NCBI RefSeq assembly: GCF_962719845.1
Contig: NZ_CAUIYF010000008.1
Location: 1 to 64,000 of the forward strand
From: Neisseria uirgultaei
Lineage (GTDB): Bacteria > Pseudomonadota > Gammaproteobacteria > Burkholderiales > Neisseriaceae
Length of the DNA: 64,000 bases
Reading direction: 5' to 3'
The notes below the pieces were generated by a model that was not told the origin of the DNA, did no database searches, and saw only the letters and a program-made list of their open reading frames with translations. This document shows positions 17,118 to 25,733 of this stretch, piece after piece. Positions within the stretch are counted from its first letter, which is position 1. Each line of letters opens with the position of its first letter. The position numbers and the translations under genes are program-made.

Positions 17118-18455
17118 ATGACTTTTCAAAATAAAAAAATCCTCGTCGCCGGACTTGGCGGTACGGGTATTTCCATGATTGCCTATCTGCGCAAAAACGG
17201 CGCGGAGGTGGCTGCTTATGATGCGGAGTTGAAGCCGGAACGCGTGTCGCAAATCGGTAAGATGTTTGACGGGCTGGTGTTTTACACGGGTCGTCTGAAA
17301 GATGCGTTGGATAATGGTTTCGATATTCTGGCGCTCAGTCCCGGCATCAGCGAGCGGCAGCCGGATATCGAGGCGTTCAAGCAAAACGGCGGGCGTGTGT
17401 TGGGCGATATCGAATTGTTGGCAGATGTTGTGAACCGCCGCGGCGACAAGGTGATTGCGATTACCGGCAGCAACGGCAAAACTACGGTAACGAGCCTGGT
17501 CGGCTATCTCTGCATCAAGTGCGGGCTGGATACCGTTATCGCGGGCAATATCGGCACGCCGGTTTTGGAGGCGGAATTGCAGCGCGAAGGTAAAAAGGCG
17601 GACGTGTGGGTGTTGGAGCTTTCCAGCTTCCAACTGGAAAACACCGAAAGCTTGCGCCCGATGGCGGCAACGGTGCTGAACATCTCCGAAGACCATCTCG
17701 ACCGCTACGACGACTTGCTCGACTACGCGCATACCAAAGCCAAGATTTTCCGTGGCGATGGCGTGCAGGTTTTAAATTCAGACGACGTGTTCTGCCGCGC
17801 CATGAAGCGTGCCGGGCGCGAGGTGAAATGGTTTTCGTTGGAACACGAAGCCGATTTTTGGTTGGAACGCGAAACGGGTCGTCTGAAACAAGGTAATGAA
17901 GATTTGATTGCCACACAAGACATCCCGCTGCAAGGTCTGCACAACGCCGCCAACGTCATGGCTGCCGTCGCCTTATGCGAAGCCGTCGGTTTGCCGCGCG
18001 AAGCATTGCTCGAACACGTTAAAACCTTCCAAGGTCTGCCGCACCGCGTGGAAAAAATCGGTGAGAAAAACGGCGTGGTATTCATCGACGATAGCAAAGG
18101 CACGAACGTCGGTGCGACCGCCGCCGCGATTGCCGGTTTGCAAAATCCGCTCTTCGTCATTTTGGGCGGCATGGGCAAAGGGCAGGACTTCACGCCCCTG
18201 CGCGACGCGCTTGCCGGCAAGGCAAAAGGCGTGTTTCTGATTGGTGTCGATGCGCCGCAAATCCGCCGCGATTTGGATGGCTGCGATCTGAATATGACCG
18301 ACTGCGCCACTTTGGAAGAAGCGGTTCAGACGGCATATGCCCAAGCCGAAGCGGGCGATATTGTGCTGCTCAGCCCCGCCTGCGCGAGCTTCGATATGTT
18401 TAAAGGCTACGCGCACCGTTCGGAAGTGTTTATCGAAGCGTTTAAGGCTTTGTGA
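17118..18455 (+). CDS. murD: UDP-MurNAc-L-Ala:D-Glu ligase MurD
   Basis: A 445-residue cytoplasmic ligase that adds D-glutamate to UDP-MurNAc-L-alanine. The Rossmann-like N-terminus KILVAGLGGTGIS is followed by the P-loop GSNGKTTVTS near residue 117 and the Mur ligase motif NISEDHLDRY near residue 187. The last domain has LSPACASFDMFKGY. The coding region holds two copies of the uptake variant GGTCGTCTGAA (near 17288 and 17879). Confidence 0.95.
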   Translation: MTFQNKKILVAGLGGTGISMIAYLRKNGAEVAAYDAELKPERVSQIGKMFDGLVFYTGRLKDALDNGFDILALSPGISERQPDIEAFKQNGGRVLGDIELLADVVNRRGDKVIAITGSNGKTTVTSLVGYLCIKCGLDTVIAGNIGTPVLEAELQREGKKADVWVLELSSFQLENTESLRPMAATVLNISEDHLDRYDDLLDYAHTKAKIFRGDGVQVLNSDDVFCRAMKRAGREVKWFSLEHEADFWLERETGRLKQGNEDLIATQDIPLQGLHNAANVMAAVALCEAVGLPREALLEHVKTFQGLPHRVEKIGEKNGVVFIDDSKGTNVGATAAAIAGLQNPLFVILGGMGKGQDFTPLRDALAGKAKGVFLIGVDAPQIRRDLDGCDLNMTDCATLEEAVQTAYAQAEAGDIVLLSPACASFDMFKGYAHRSEVFIEAFKAL

Positions 18456-18533
18456 TGCCGTCTGAAACGCAAACGCCGTCATTGTTGGGCGGCAAGTAAA
18501 GATTTAGAATACCGATTTGGGATGTATCGTATG

Positions 18534-18566
18534 TTCGGACGGCATTGTCTGCCGTCTGAAATTTTT
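18534..18566 (+). terminator. Hairpin between murD and ftsW
   Basis: TTCGGACGGCA (18534-18544) pairs with TGCCGTCTGAA (18550-18560), followed by five T. It ends 40 bases before the ftsW start. Confidence 0.6.
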
Positions 18567-18607
18567 GCCCTTTGCGGCAGGTGCAAACAGACTGGCAGGT
18601 GGTTTTT

Positions 18608-19906
18608 TTGAAGATTTCGGAAGTATTGGTAAAAGTGGGCGACGGTGTCCACACTCTGCTGCTCGACAGGCAGATTGTGCGCGACGGCAGGAAATTCGAC
18701 GCACCGCTTTTGTGGATGGTGGTGCTGATGACGGCGTTCAGCCTGCTGATGATTTATTCGGCTTCGGTGTATTTGGCATCGAAGGAAGGCGGCGATCAGT
18801 TTTTCTATTTGACCAGACAGGCGGGGTTCGTCGTTGCCGGCCTGATAGTGAGCGGTTCTTTATGGCTTCTTTGCAGGATGAGGACATGGCGGCGGCTTGT
18901 GCCGTGGATTTTTGCCTTATCCGGCCTGTTGCTGGTAGTCGTATTGATTGCCGGGCGCGAAATCAATGGCGCGACCCGTTGGATACCTTTGGGTCCGTTG
19001 AATTTCCAGCCGACCGAGCTGTTCAAGCTGGCGGTCATCCTTTATTTGGCAAGCCTGTTCACGCGCCGTGAAGAAGTGTTGCGCAGCATGGAAAGTTTGG
19101 GTTGGCAGTCGATTTGGCGGGGGACGGCAAACCTGATTATGTCCGCCACCAATCCGCAGGCACGTCGTGAAACATTAGAGATGTACGGCCGTTTCCGGGC
19201 GATTATCCTGCCGATTATGCTGGTGGCGTTCGGTTTGGTGCTGATAATGGTACAGCCGGATTTCGGTTCGTTTGTCGTCATTACCGTCATTACTGTTGGA
19301 ATGCTGTTTCTGGCAGGATTGCCGTGGAAATATTTTTTCGTCCTGGTAGGCAGCGTCTTGGGTGGGATGGTGCTGATGATTACCGCCGCCCCTTACCGTG
19401 TGCAGCGGGTAGTGGCATTTTTGGACCCGTGGAAAGACCCGCAGGGTGCCGGCTACCAGCTTACCCACTCTCTGATGGCAATCGGGCGCGGAGAGTGGTT
19501 CGGCATGGGTTTGGGTGCGAGTTTGAGCAAACGCGGCTTTCTGCCGGAAGCGCATACCGATTTTATTTTTGCCATCATCGCCGAAGAATTCGGCTTCTTC
19601 GGCATGTGCGTGCTGATATTCTGTTACGGCTGGCTGGTGGTGCGGGCGTTTTCCATCGGCAAGCAGTCGCGCGATTTGGGTTTGACTTTCAACGCCTATA
19701 TCGCTTCGGGTATCGGCATTTGGATCGGTATCCAAAGTTTCTTCAATATCGGTGTGAACATCGGTGCTTTGCCGACCAAAGGTCTGACGCTGCCGTTGAT
19801 GTCCTATGGCGGTTCGTCAGTCTTTTTCATGCTGATCAGCATGATGCTGCTGTTGCGTATCGATTATGAAAACCGCCGGAAAATGCGCGGTTACCGGGTG
19901 GAGTAA
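18608..19906 (+). CDS. ftsW: Septal peptidoglycan polymerase FtsW
   Basis: A 432-residue SEDS-family glycosyltransferase with about ten membrane spans. It polymerises lipid II at the septum together with PBP2 (penA). Conserved features include GATRWIPLGPLNFQPTE near residue 120, MVQPDFGS near 215, AHTDFIFAIIAEEFG near 318 and the C-terminal LPLMSYGGSSV. I place the start at the TTG 18608, since AGGTGG lies 5 bases upstream and the protein then begins MKISEVLVKVGDG. Upstream in-frame TTG/GTG codons overlap the hairpin tail and lack a site. murG follows after 3 bases. Confidence 0.93.
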   Translation: MKISEVLVKVGDGVHTLLLDRQIVRDGRKFDAPLLWMVVLMTAFSLLMIYSASVYLASKEGGDQFFYLTRQAGFVVAGLIVSGSLWLLCRMRTWRRLVPWIFALSGLLLVVVLIAGREINGATRWIPLGPLNFQPTELFKLAVILYLASLFTRREEVLRSMESLGWQSIWRGTANLIMSATNPQARRETLEMYGRFRAIILPIMLVAFGLVLIMVQPDFGSFVVITVITVGMLFLAGLPWKYFFVLVGSVLGGMVLMITAAPYRVQRVVAFLDPWKDPQGAGYQLTHSLMAIGRGEWFGMGLGASLSKRGFLPEAHTDFIFAIIAEEFGFFGMCVLIFCYGWLVVRAFSIGKQSRDLGLTFNAYIASGIGIWIGIQSFFNIGVNIGALPTKGLTLPLMSYGGSSVFFMLISMMLLLRIDYENRRKMRGYRVE

Positions 19907-19909
19907 ATC

Positions 19910-20977
19910 ATGGGCGGTAAAACCTTTATGCTGATGGCGGGCGGTACCGGCGGTCATATTTTCCCTGCGCTGGCGGTGGCGGATTCGTTGCGCGCGCGCG
20001 GCCATCATGTGATTTGGCTGGGCAGTAAGGATTCAATGGAAGAGCGTATCGTGCCGCAATACGATATTCCGCTTGAAACGCTGGCGATTAAAGGCGTTCG
20101 CGGCAACGGCATCAAACGCAAGCTGATGCTGCCGTTTACTTTGTATCAAACCGTCCGCGAAGCGCAGCGGATTATCCGCAAACACCGTGTCGAGTGCGTC
20201 ATCGGCTTCGGCGGCTTCGTTACCTTTCCCGGCGGTCTGGCGGCGAAACTCTTGGGCGTGCCGATTGTGATTCACGAGCAAAACGCCGTGGCAGGCTTGT
20301 CCAACCGCCACCTGTCGCGCTGGGCGAAACGCGTGCTGTACGCCTTCCCCAAAGCGTTTAACCACGAAGGCGGTTTGGTCGGTAATCCCGTCCGTGCCGA
20401 TATTAGCAACCTGCCTGTGCCTGCCGAACGCTTCCAAGGGCGTGAAGGTCATCTGAAAATTTTGGTGGTCGGCGGCAGTTTGGGCGCGGACGTTTTGAAC
20501 AAAACCGTACCGCAGGCGTTGGCACTGCTGCCCGACGATGAGCGTCCGCAGATGTATCACCAGTCAGGCCGGGGTAAGCTGGGCAGTTTGCAGGCGGATT
20601 ACGACGCGCTGGGTGTGAAAGCCGAATGCGTGGAATTTATTACCGACATGGTGTCCGCCTACCGTGATGCCGATTTGGTGATTTGCCGTGCCGGCGCGCT
20701 GACGATTGCCGAGTTGACTGCGGCAGGGTTGGGCGCGTTGTTAGTGCCGTATCCTTACGCCGTCGATGACCATCAAACCGCCAACGCGCGTTTTATGGTG
20801 CAGGCGGAGGCGGGATTGCTGTTGCCGCAAACCCAGTTGACGGCGGAAAAACTCGCCGAAATCCTCGGCAGCCTCAACCGCGAAAAATGCCTCAAATGGG
20901 CGGAAAACGCCCGCACGTTGGCGCTGCCGCACAGTGCGGACGACGTGGCGGAAGCCGCGATTGCGTGTGCGGCGTAA
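19910..20977 (+). CDS. murG: Lipid II synthase MurG
   Basis: A 355-residue GT-B glycosyltransferase on the inner face of the membrane. It adds GlcNAc to lipid I to give lipid II. The N-terminal GGTGGHIFPALAVAD (residues 12-26) and IGFGGFVTFPGG near 98 mark the acceptor domain. ICRAGALTIAELTAAG near 261 is the UDP-sugar site. It is translationally close-coupled to ftsW. Confidence 0.95.
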   Translation: MGGKTFMLMAGGTGGHIFPALAVADSLRARGHHVIWLGSKDSMEERIVPQYDIPLETLAIKGVRGNGIKRKLMLPFTLYQTVREAQRIIRKHRVECVIGFGGFVTFPGGLAAKLLGVPIVIHEQNAVAGLSNRHLSRWAKRVLYAFPKAFNHEGGLVGNPVRADISNLPVPAERFQGREGHLKILVVGGSLGADVLNKTVPQALALLPDDERPQMYHQSGRGKLGSLQADYDALGVKAECVEFITDMVSAYRDADLVICRAGALTIAELTAAGLGALLVPYPYAVDDHQTANARFMVQAEAGLLLPQTQLTAEKLAEILGSLNREKCLKWAENARTLALPHSADDVAEAAIACAA

Positions 20978-20988
20978 ACTGCCGAACC

Positions 20989-21018
20989 ATGCCGTCTGAA
21001 AAGCCGTTCAGACGGTAT
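20989..21018 (+). terminator. Inverted uptake-sequence pair between murG and murC
   Basis: ATGCCGTCTGAA (20989-21000) and TTCAGACGGTAT (21007-21018) form a 12-bp stem with one G-U pair shortly after the murG stop. Confidence 0.5.
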
Positions 21019-21131
21019 GGATGTTTTTTATTTCAATCCGCTATATATTTGTCAGAAAACTATGGCGCGCAAACGGTCAGCCCTTTAAAATAACGCCTTT
21101 ACGCACTAAAAACCAACCGGAACGCAACGTT

Positions 21132-22541
21132 ATGATGAAAAATCGAGTAAGCAACATCCATTTTGTCGGTATCGGCGGCGTCGGCATGAGCGGTATCGCC
21201 GAAGTCTTGCACAATTTGGGCTTTAAAGTTTCCGGTTCGGATCAGGCGCGAAATGCTGCTACCGAGCATTTGAGCAGCCTGGGCATTCAAGTTTATCCCG
21301 GCCATACCGCCGAACACGTCAACGGCGCGGATGTCGTCGTTACCTCTACCGCCGTCAAAAAAGACAATCCCGAAGTCGTCGCCGCGCTGGAGCAGCAAAT
21401 CCCCGTCATTCCGCGCGCCCTGATGCTGGCGGAGCTGATGCGCTTCCGCGACGGCATCGCCATTGCCGGCACGCACGGCAAAACCACGACCACCAGCCTG
21501 ACCGCCTCCATCCTCGGTGCGGCAGGACTCGACCCCACTTTCGTTATCGGCGGCAAACTCAACGCCGCAGGTACTAACGCCCGCTTGGGCAAAGGCGAAT
21601 ACATCGTTGCCGAAGCCGACGAATCCGATGCATCTTTCCTGCACCTGACCCCGATTATGTCCGTCGTGACCAATATCGACGAAGACCATATGGACACCTA
21701 CGGGCATAGCGTTGAAAAACTGCATCAGGCGTTTATCGACTTTATCCACCGGATGCCCTTCTACGGCAAAGCCTTTTTGTGTATCGACAGCGAGCACGTC
21801 CGCGCCATTTTGCCCAAAGTGAGCAAACCCTACGCCACCTACGGTTTGGATGATACCGCCGACATCTACGCCACCGACATCGAAAACGTCGGCGCGCAAA
21901 TGAAGTTTACCGTCCATGTCCAAATGAAAGGACATGAGCAGGAGCCGTTTGAAGTTGTTTTGAATATGCCCGGCAGACACAACGTGCTGAACGCATTGGC
22001 AGCCATCGGCGTGGCACTTGAAGTCGGCGCATCCGTCGAAGCGATCCAAAAAGGGCTGCTTGACTTTGAGGGTGTCGGCCGCCGCTTCCAAAAATACGGC
22101 GACATCAAGTTGCCAAACGGCGGGACCGCGCTCTTGGTGGACGACTACGGACACCACCCCGTCGAAATGGCGGCAACTCTCGCCGCCGCACGCGGCGCGT
22201 ATCCCGACAAACGACTGGTGCTCGCCTTCCAACCGCACCGCTATACCCGCACGCGCGATTTGTTTGAAGACTTTACCAAAGTCCTCAATACCGTTGATGC
22301 GCTGGTGCTGACCGAAGTTTATGCCGCAGGCGAAGAGCCGATTGCCGCAGCCGATTCCCGCGCCTTGGCACGCGCCATCCGCGTATTGGGCAAACTTGAG
22401 CCGATTTACTGTGAAAACGTTGCCGACCTGCCCGAAATGCTGTTGAACGTTTTGCAGGACGGCGACATCGTATTGAACATGGGTGCAGGCAGCATCAACC
22501 GCGTCCCCTCCGCGCTGCTGGAGTTGTCGAAACAGATTTGA
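21132..22541 (+). CDS. murC: UDP-MurNAc:L-alanine ligase MurC
   Basis: A 469-residue cytoplasmic ligase that adds the first amino acid of the stem peptide. The N-terminal IHFVGIGGVGMSGIAEVL, the P-loop GTHGKTTTTS near residue 116, and NIDEDHMDTYG near 185 are typical of MurC. I choose the ATG at 21132 (or the adjacent one at 21135) with GGAA 9 bases upstream. The more distant in-frame start lies in the hairpin region and encodes unconserved residues. Confidence 0.95.
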   Translation: MMKNRVSNIHFVGIGGVGMSGIAEVLHNLGFKVSGSDQARNAATEHLSSLGIQVYPGHTAEHVNGADVVVTSTAVKKDNPEVVAALEQQIPVIPRALMLAELMRFRDGIAIAGTHGKTTTTSLTASILGAAGLDPTFVIGGKLNAAGTNARLGKGEYIVAEADESDASFLHLTPIMSVVTNIDEDHMDTYGHSVEKLHQAFIDFIHRMPFYGKAFLCIDSEHVRAILPKVSKPYATYGLDDTADIYATDIENVGAQMKFTVHVQMKGHEQEPFEVVLNMPGRHNVLNALAAIGVALEVGASVEAIQKGLLDFEGVGRRFQKYGDIKLPNGGTALLVDDYGHHPVEMAATLAAARGAYPDKRLVLAFQPHRYTRTRDLFEDFTKVLNTVDALVLTEVYAAGEEPIAAADSRALARAIRVLGKLEPIYCENVADLPEMLLNVLQDGDIVLNMGAGSINRVPSALLELSKQI

Positions 22542-22575
22542 GGCACACCCGCCTGACAGACGGAACATCATATAA

Positions 22576-22612
22576 AGGTCGTCTGAAACCGCAATCAGGT
22601 TTCAGACGACCT
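22576..22612 (+). repeat. Inverted AG-mucDUS uptake-sequence pair between murC and ddl
   Basis: AGGTCGTCTGAAACC (22576-22590) and its perfect complement (22598-22612) form a 15-bp stem with a 7-base loop. The 12-mer AGGTCGTCTGAA is the uptake dialect described for commensal Neisseria such as N. mucosa, not the AT-type used in the rest of this window. It can act as a terminator behind murC, although no T run follows. Confidence 0.7.
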
Positions 22613-22652
22613 CTGACAACAAGCATAAAGCAATCAGGAAAGAACAAAAACA

Positions 22653-23567
22653 ATGCAGAATTTTGGCAAAGTGGCCGTATTGATGGGCGGTTTTTCCAGC
22701 GAACGAGAAATCTCGCTGGACAGCGGCACCGCCATTTTGAACGCCTTAAAAAGCAAAGGCATAGACGCATACGCCTTCGATCCCAAGGAAACCCCATTGT
22801 CTGAATTGAAGGCACAAGGTTTTCAGATGGCATTCAACATCCTTCACGGTACTTACGGCGAAGACGGGGCGGTTCAGGGTGCATTGGAACTGTTGGGCAT
22901 TCCCTATACCGGCAGCGGTGTTGCCGCATCCGCCATCGGCATGGACAAATACCGCTGCAAACTGATTTGGCAGGCATTGGGGCTGCCCGTCCCCGAGTTT
23001 GCCGTCCTATACGACGATACCGATTTCGATGCCGTCGAAGAAAAATTGGGCCTGCCGATGTTTGTGAAACCGGCAGCCGAAGGCAGCAGCGTCGGCGTGG
23101 TAAAAGTCAAAGAAAAAGGCCGTCTGAAAAGCGTTTATGAAGAATTGAAACACCTTCAGGGCGAAATCATTGCCGAACGTTTTATCGGCGGCGGCGAATA
23201 TTCCTGCCCCGTCCTGAACGGCAAAGGGCTGCCCGGCATACACATCATTCCCGCAACCGAGTTTTATGACTACGAAGCCAAGTACAACCGAGACGACACT
23301 GTTTATCAATGTCCTTCGGAAGATCTGACCGAAGCCGAAGAAAGCCTGATGCGCGAACTGGCGGTTCGCGGCGCACAGGCAATCGGTGCGGAAGGCTGCG
23401 TGCGCGTCGATTTCCTCAAAGATACCGACGGCAAACTCTATCTGTTGGAAATCAACACCCTGCCCGGTATGACGAGCCATAGTTTAGTACCGAAATCCGC
23501 TGCCGTTACGGGCGTGGGTTTTGCCGATTTATGTATTGAAATTTTGAAGACCGCACATGTGGGATAA
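22653..23567 (+). CDS. ddl: D-alanine:D-alanine ligase
   Basis: A 304-residue ATP-grasp enzyme that makes the D-Ala-D-Ala dipeptide used by MurF. Seen are VLMGGFSSEREISLDSG near the start, HGTYGEDGAVQG near residue 64, KPAAEGSSVGVVKV near 136 and the C-terminal EINTLPGMTSHSLVPKSA. Its end overlaps the start of ftsQ by 11 bases. Confidence 0.95.
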   Translation: MQNFGKVAVLMGGFSSEREISLDSGTAILNALKSKGIDAYAFDPKETPLSELKAQGFQMAFNILHGTYGEDGAVQGALELLGIPYTGSGVAASAIGMDKYRCKLIWQALGLPVPEFAVLYDDTDFDAVEEKLGLPMFVKPAAEGSSVGVVKVKEKGRLKSVYEELKHLQGEIIAERFIGGGEYSCPVLNGKGLPGIHIIPATEFYDYEAKYNRDDTVYQCPSEDLTEAEESLMRELAVRGAQAIGAEGCVRVDFLKDTDGKLYLLEINTLPGMTSHSLVPKSAAVTGVGFADLCIEILKTAHVG

Positions 23568-24285
23568 TGCCGAAGCGATGGAACGGCTGACGCGCTGGCT
23601 GCTTGTCATGATGGCGATGCTGCTTGCCGCGTCCGGGCTGGTTTGGTTTTACAATTCGAATCATCTGCCCGTCAAGCAGGTGTCGCTGAAGGGCAACCTG
23701 GTTTATTCCGATAAGAAGGCATTGGGCAGTTTGGCGAAAGAATACATCCATGGGAATATTTTGAGGACGGACATCAATGGCGCACAGGAGGCCTACCGCC
23801 GGTATCCGTGGATTGCGTCGGTCATGGTGCGCCGCCGTTTTCCCGATACGGTTGAAATCGTCCTGACCGAGCGCAAGCCGGTTGCACGTTGGGGCGACCG
23901 TGCACTGGTGGACAGCGAAGGCAATGTTTTTGAAGCCCGTTTGGACAGACCCGGAATGCCGGTATTCAGAGGCGGTGAGGGAACGTCTGCCGAAATGCTC
24001 CGCCGTTATGACGAATTTTCGACTGTTTTGGCAAAACAGGGTTTGGGCATTAAAGAGATGACCTATACGGCGCGTTCGGCGTGGAATGTCGTTTTGGACA
24101 ACGGCATCACCGTCAGGCTCGGACGGGAAAACGAGATGAAACGCCTCCGGCTTTTTACCGAAGCGTGGCAACATCTGTTGCGTAAAAATAAAAATCGGTT
24201 ATCCTATGTGGATATGAGGTATAAGGACGGATTTTCAGTCCGCTATGCTTCCGACGGTTTACCCGAAAAAGAATCCGAAGAATAG
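23557..24285 (+). CDS. ftsQ: Cell division protein FtsQ
   Basis: A 242-residue bitopic division protein. One membrane span (about residues 13-31, LLVMMAMLLAASGLVW) is followed by a periplasmic POTRA domain (about 35-105, with VKQVSLKGNLVYSDKKAL) and a beta domain that binds FtsB/FtsL. The start overlaps the end of ddl, which suggests coupled translation. The tail after about residue 230 is charged and poorly conserved. Confidence 0.92.
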   Translation: MWDNAEAMERLTRWLLVMMAMLLAASGLVWFYNSNHLPVKQVSLKGNLVYSDKKALGSLAKEYIHGNILRTDINGAQEAYRRYPWIASVMVRRRFPDTVEIVLTERKPVARWGDRALVDSEGNVFEARLDRPGMPVFRGGEGTSAEMLRRYDEFSTVLAKQGLGIKEMTYTARSAWNVVLDNGITVRLGRENEMKRLRLFTEAWQHLLRKNKNRLSYVDMRYKDGFSVRYASDGLPEKESEE

Positions 24286-24370
24286 TGGGAACAGGTATCG
24301 GACAGATTACGGCCGTGCCGTCTGAAACGGTGCGGCGCAAATTTCAATCAGTTTTAAGAGCAGACGAACA

Positions 24371-25615
24371 ATGGAACAGCAGAAAAGATATATCAGCGTA
24401 CTGGATATCGGTACGTCTAAAGTCCTCGCACTGATCGGGGAAGTTCAAGATGACGACAAAATCAACATCGTCGGTTTGGGGCAGGCTCCTTCACGGGGCT
24501 TGCGCGCGGGCATGGTAACCAATATCGATGCCACCGTCCAAGCCATCAGGCAGGCGGTCAATGATGCCGAGCTGATGGCGGATACCAAAATTACCCACGT
24601 TACCACAGGTATCGCAGGCAACCACATCCGCAGCCTCAATTCGCAAGGTGTGGTTAAAATCAAAGACGGTGAAGTCACGCAGGCAGACATCGACCGCGCC
24701 ATTGAAACGGCAAAGGCAATCAATATCCCGCCCGATCAAAAAATTCTCGATGCCGTGGTTCAAGACTACATTATCGACACCCAACTTGGCGTGAGGGAGC
24801 CCATCGGTATGAGCGGTGTGCGTCTGGATACGCGGGTGCACATCATTACCGGTGCAAGTACGGCAGTGCAGAATGTCCAAAAATGTATCGAGCGGTGCGG
24901 CTTGAAAAGCGATCAAATCATGCTTCAGCCGTTGGCAAGCGGGCAGGCGGTGCTGACTGAAGATGAAAAAGACCTCGGCGTATGCGTCATCGACATTGGT
25001 GGCGGAACGACCGATATTGCCGTTTATATGAACGGCGCCATCCGCCATACGTCCGTCATCCCGGCCGGTGGTAATCTGATTACCAAAGATTTGTCCAAAT
25101 CGTTGAGAACACCTCTCGATGCCGCCGAGTACATTAAAATCCATTATGGCGTGGCATCATGCGATACGGAAGGCTTGGGTGAGATGATTGAAGTTCCGGG
25201 CGTAGGTGACCGGACATCGCGTCAGGTTTCCAGTAAGGTTTTGGCAGCAATCATCAGCGCACGCATTCAGGAGATTTTTGGTGTAGTGCTGGGCGAGCTG
25301 CAAAAATCGGGTTTCCCCAAAGAAGTGCTGAATGCGGGTATCGTTCTGACCGGCGGTGTGTCCATGATGACCGGGATTGTGGAATTTGCCGAAAAAATCT
25401 TCGATCTGCCTGTACGCACCGGTGCGCCCCAAGAAATGGGCGGTTTGTCCGACCGTGTCCGCACACCACGCTTTTCTACCGCTATCGGTCTGCTTCATGC
25501 AGCACGCAAGCTGGAAGGAAACTTGCCGCAGCCGGAAAACGGTGCAGTGCAAGAGAGGGAAGGGGGCGGCGGTTTGTTGGCAAGATTGAAGCGGTGGATT
25601 GAAAACAACCTCTGA
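24371..25615 (+). CDS. ftsA: Cell division actin homologue FtsA
   Basis: A 414-residue actin-fold ATPase that tethers FtsZ to the membrane. The N-terminal phosphate-1 loop is LDIGTSKVLALIGE. The phosphate-2 motif is IDIGGGTTDIAVY near residue 207, and TGGVSMMTGI lies near residue 328. The last residues (RLKRWIENNL) form the amphipathic membrane-targeting helix. ftsZ follows after a promoter-bearing gap. Confidence 0.95.
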   Translation: MEQQKRYISVLDIGTSKVLALIGEVQDDDKINIVGLGQAPSRGLRAGMVTNIDATVQAIRQAVNDAELMADTKITHVTTGIAGNHIRSLNSQGVVKIKDGEVTQADIDRAIETAKAINIPPDQKILDAVVQDYIIDTQLGVREPIGMSGVRLDTRVHIITGASTAVQNVQKCIERCGLKSDQIMLQPLASGQAVLTEDEKDLGVCVIDIGGGTTDIAVYMNGAIRHTSVIPAGGNLITKDLSKSLRTPLDAAEYIKIHYGVASCDTEGLGEMIEVPGVGDRTSRQVSSKVLAAIISARIQEIFGVVLGELQKSGFPKEVLNAGIVLTGGVSMMTGIVEFAEKIFDLPVRTGAPQEMGGLSDRVRTPRFSTAIGLLHAARKLEGNLPQPENGAVQEREGGGGLLARLKRWIENNL

Positions 25616-25641
25616 ACAGGTGGATTGCCGTTTGACAGGTG

Positions 25642-25672
25642 AGAAGTATTTTGCCAGCAGCAAGATACTTCT
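25642..25672 (+). promoter_or_regulatory. Hairpin overlapping the ftsZ promoter
   Basis: AGAAGTATTTTGC (25642-25654) pairs with GCAAGATACTTCT (25660-25672), a 13-bp stem with one mismatch and a CAGCA loop. It covers the -35 element of the predicted ftsZ promoter. It could be an ftsA terminator or attenuator, or a palindromic operator. Confidence 0.5.
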
Positions 25673-25680
25673 TATATAAT
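25651..25680 (+). promoter_or_regulatory. Predicted ftsZ promoter
   Basis: TTGCCA (25651-25656) and a perfect TATAAT (25675-25680) are separated by 18 bases, 54 bases before the ftsZ ATG. Promoters in the ftsA-ftsZ gap have been reported for gonococcal ftsZ (from memory). Confidence 0.6.
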
Positions 25681-25733
25681 AAATAATAATTTATTTAAAC
25701 CGTCCTCTGAACGGGGCGAGCAGGAGTTTTTGA

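Noticed and set aside
21099..22571. Open frame of about 490 codons antisense to murC
   Set aside because: It mirrors the codon pattern of murC, and its product has no family features.
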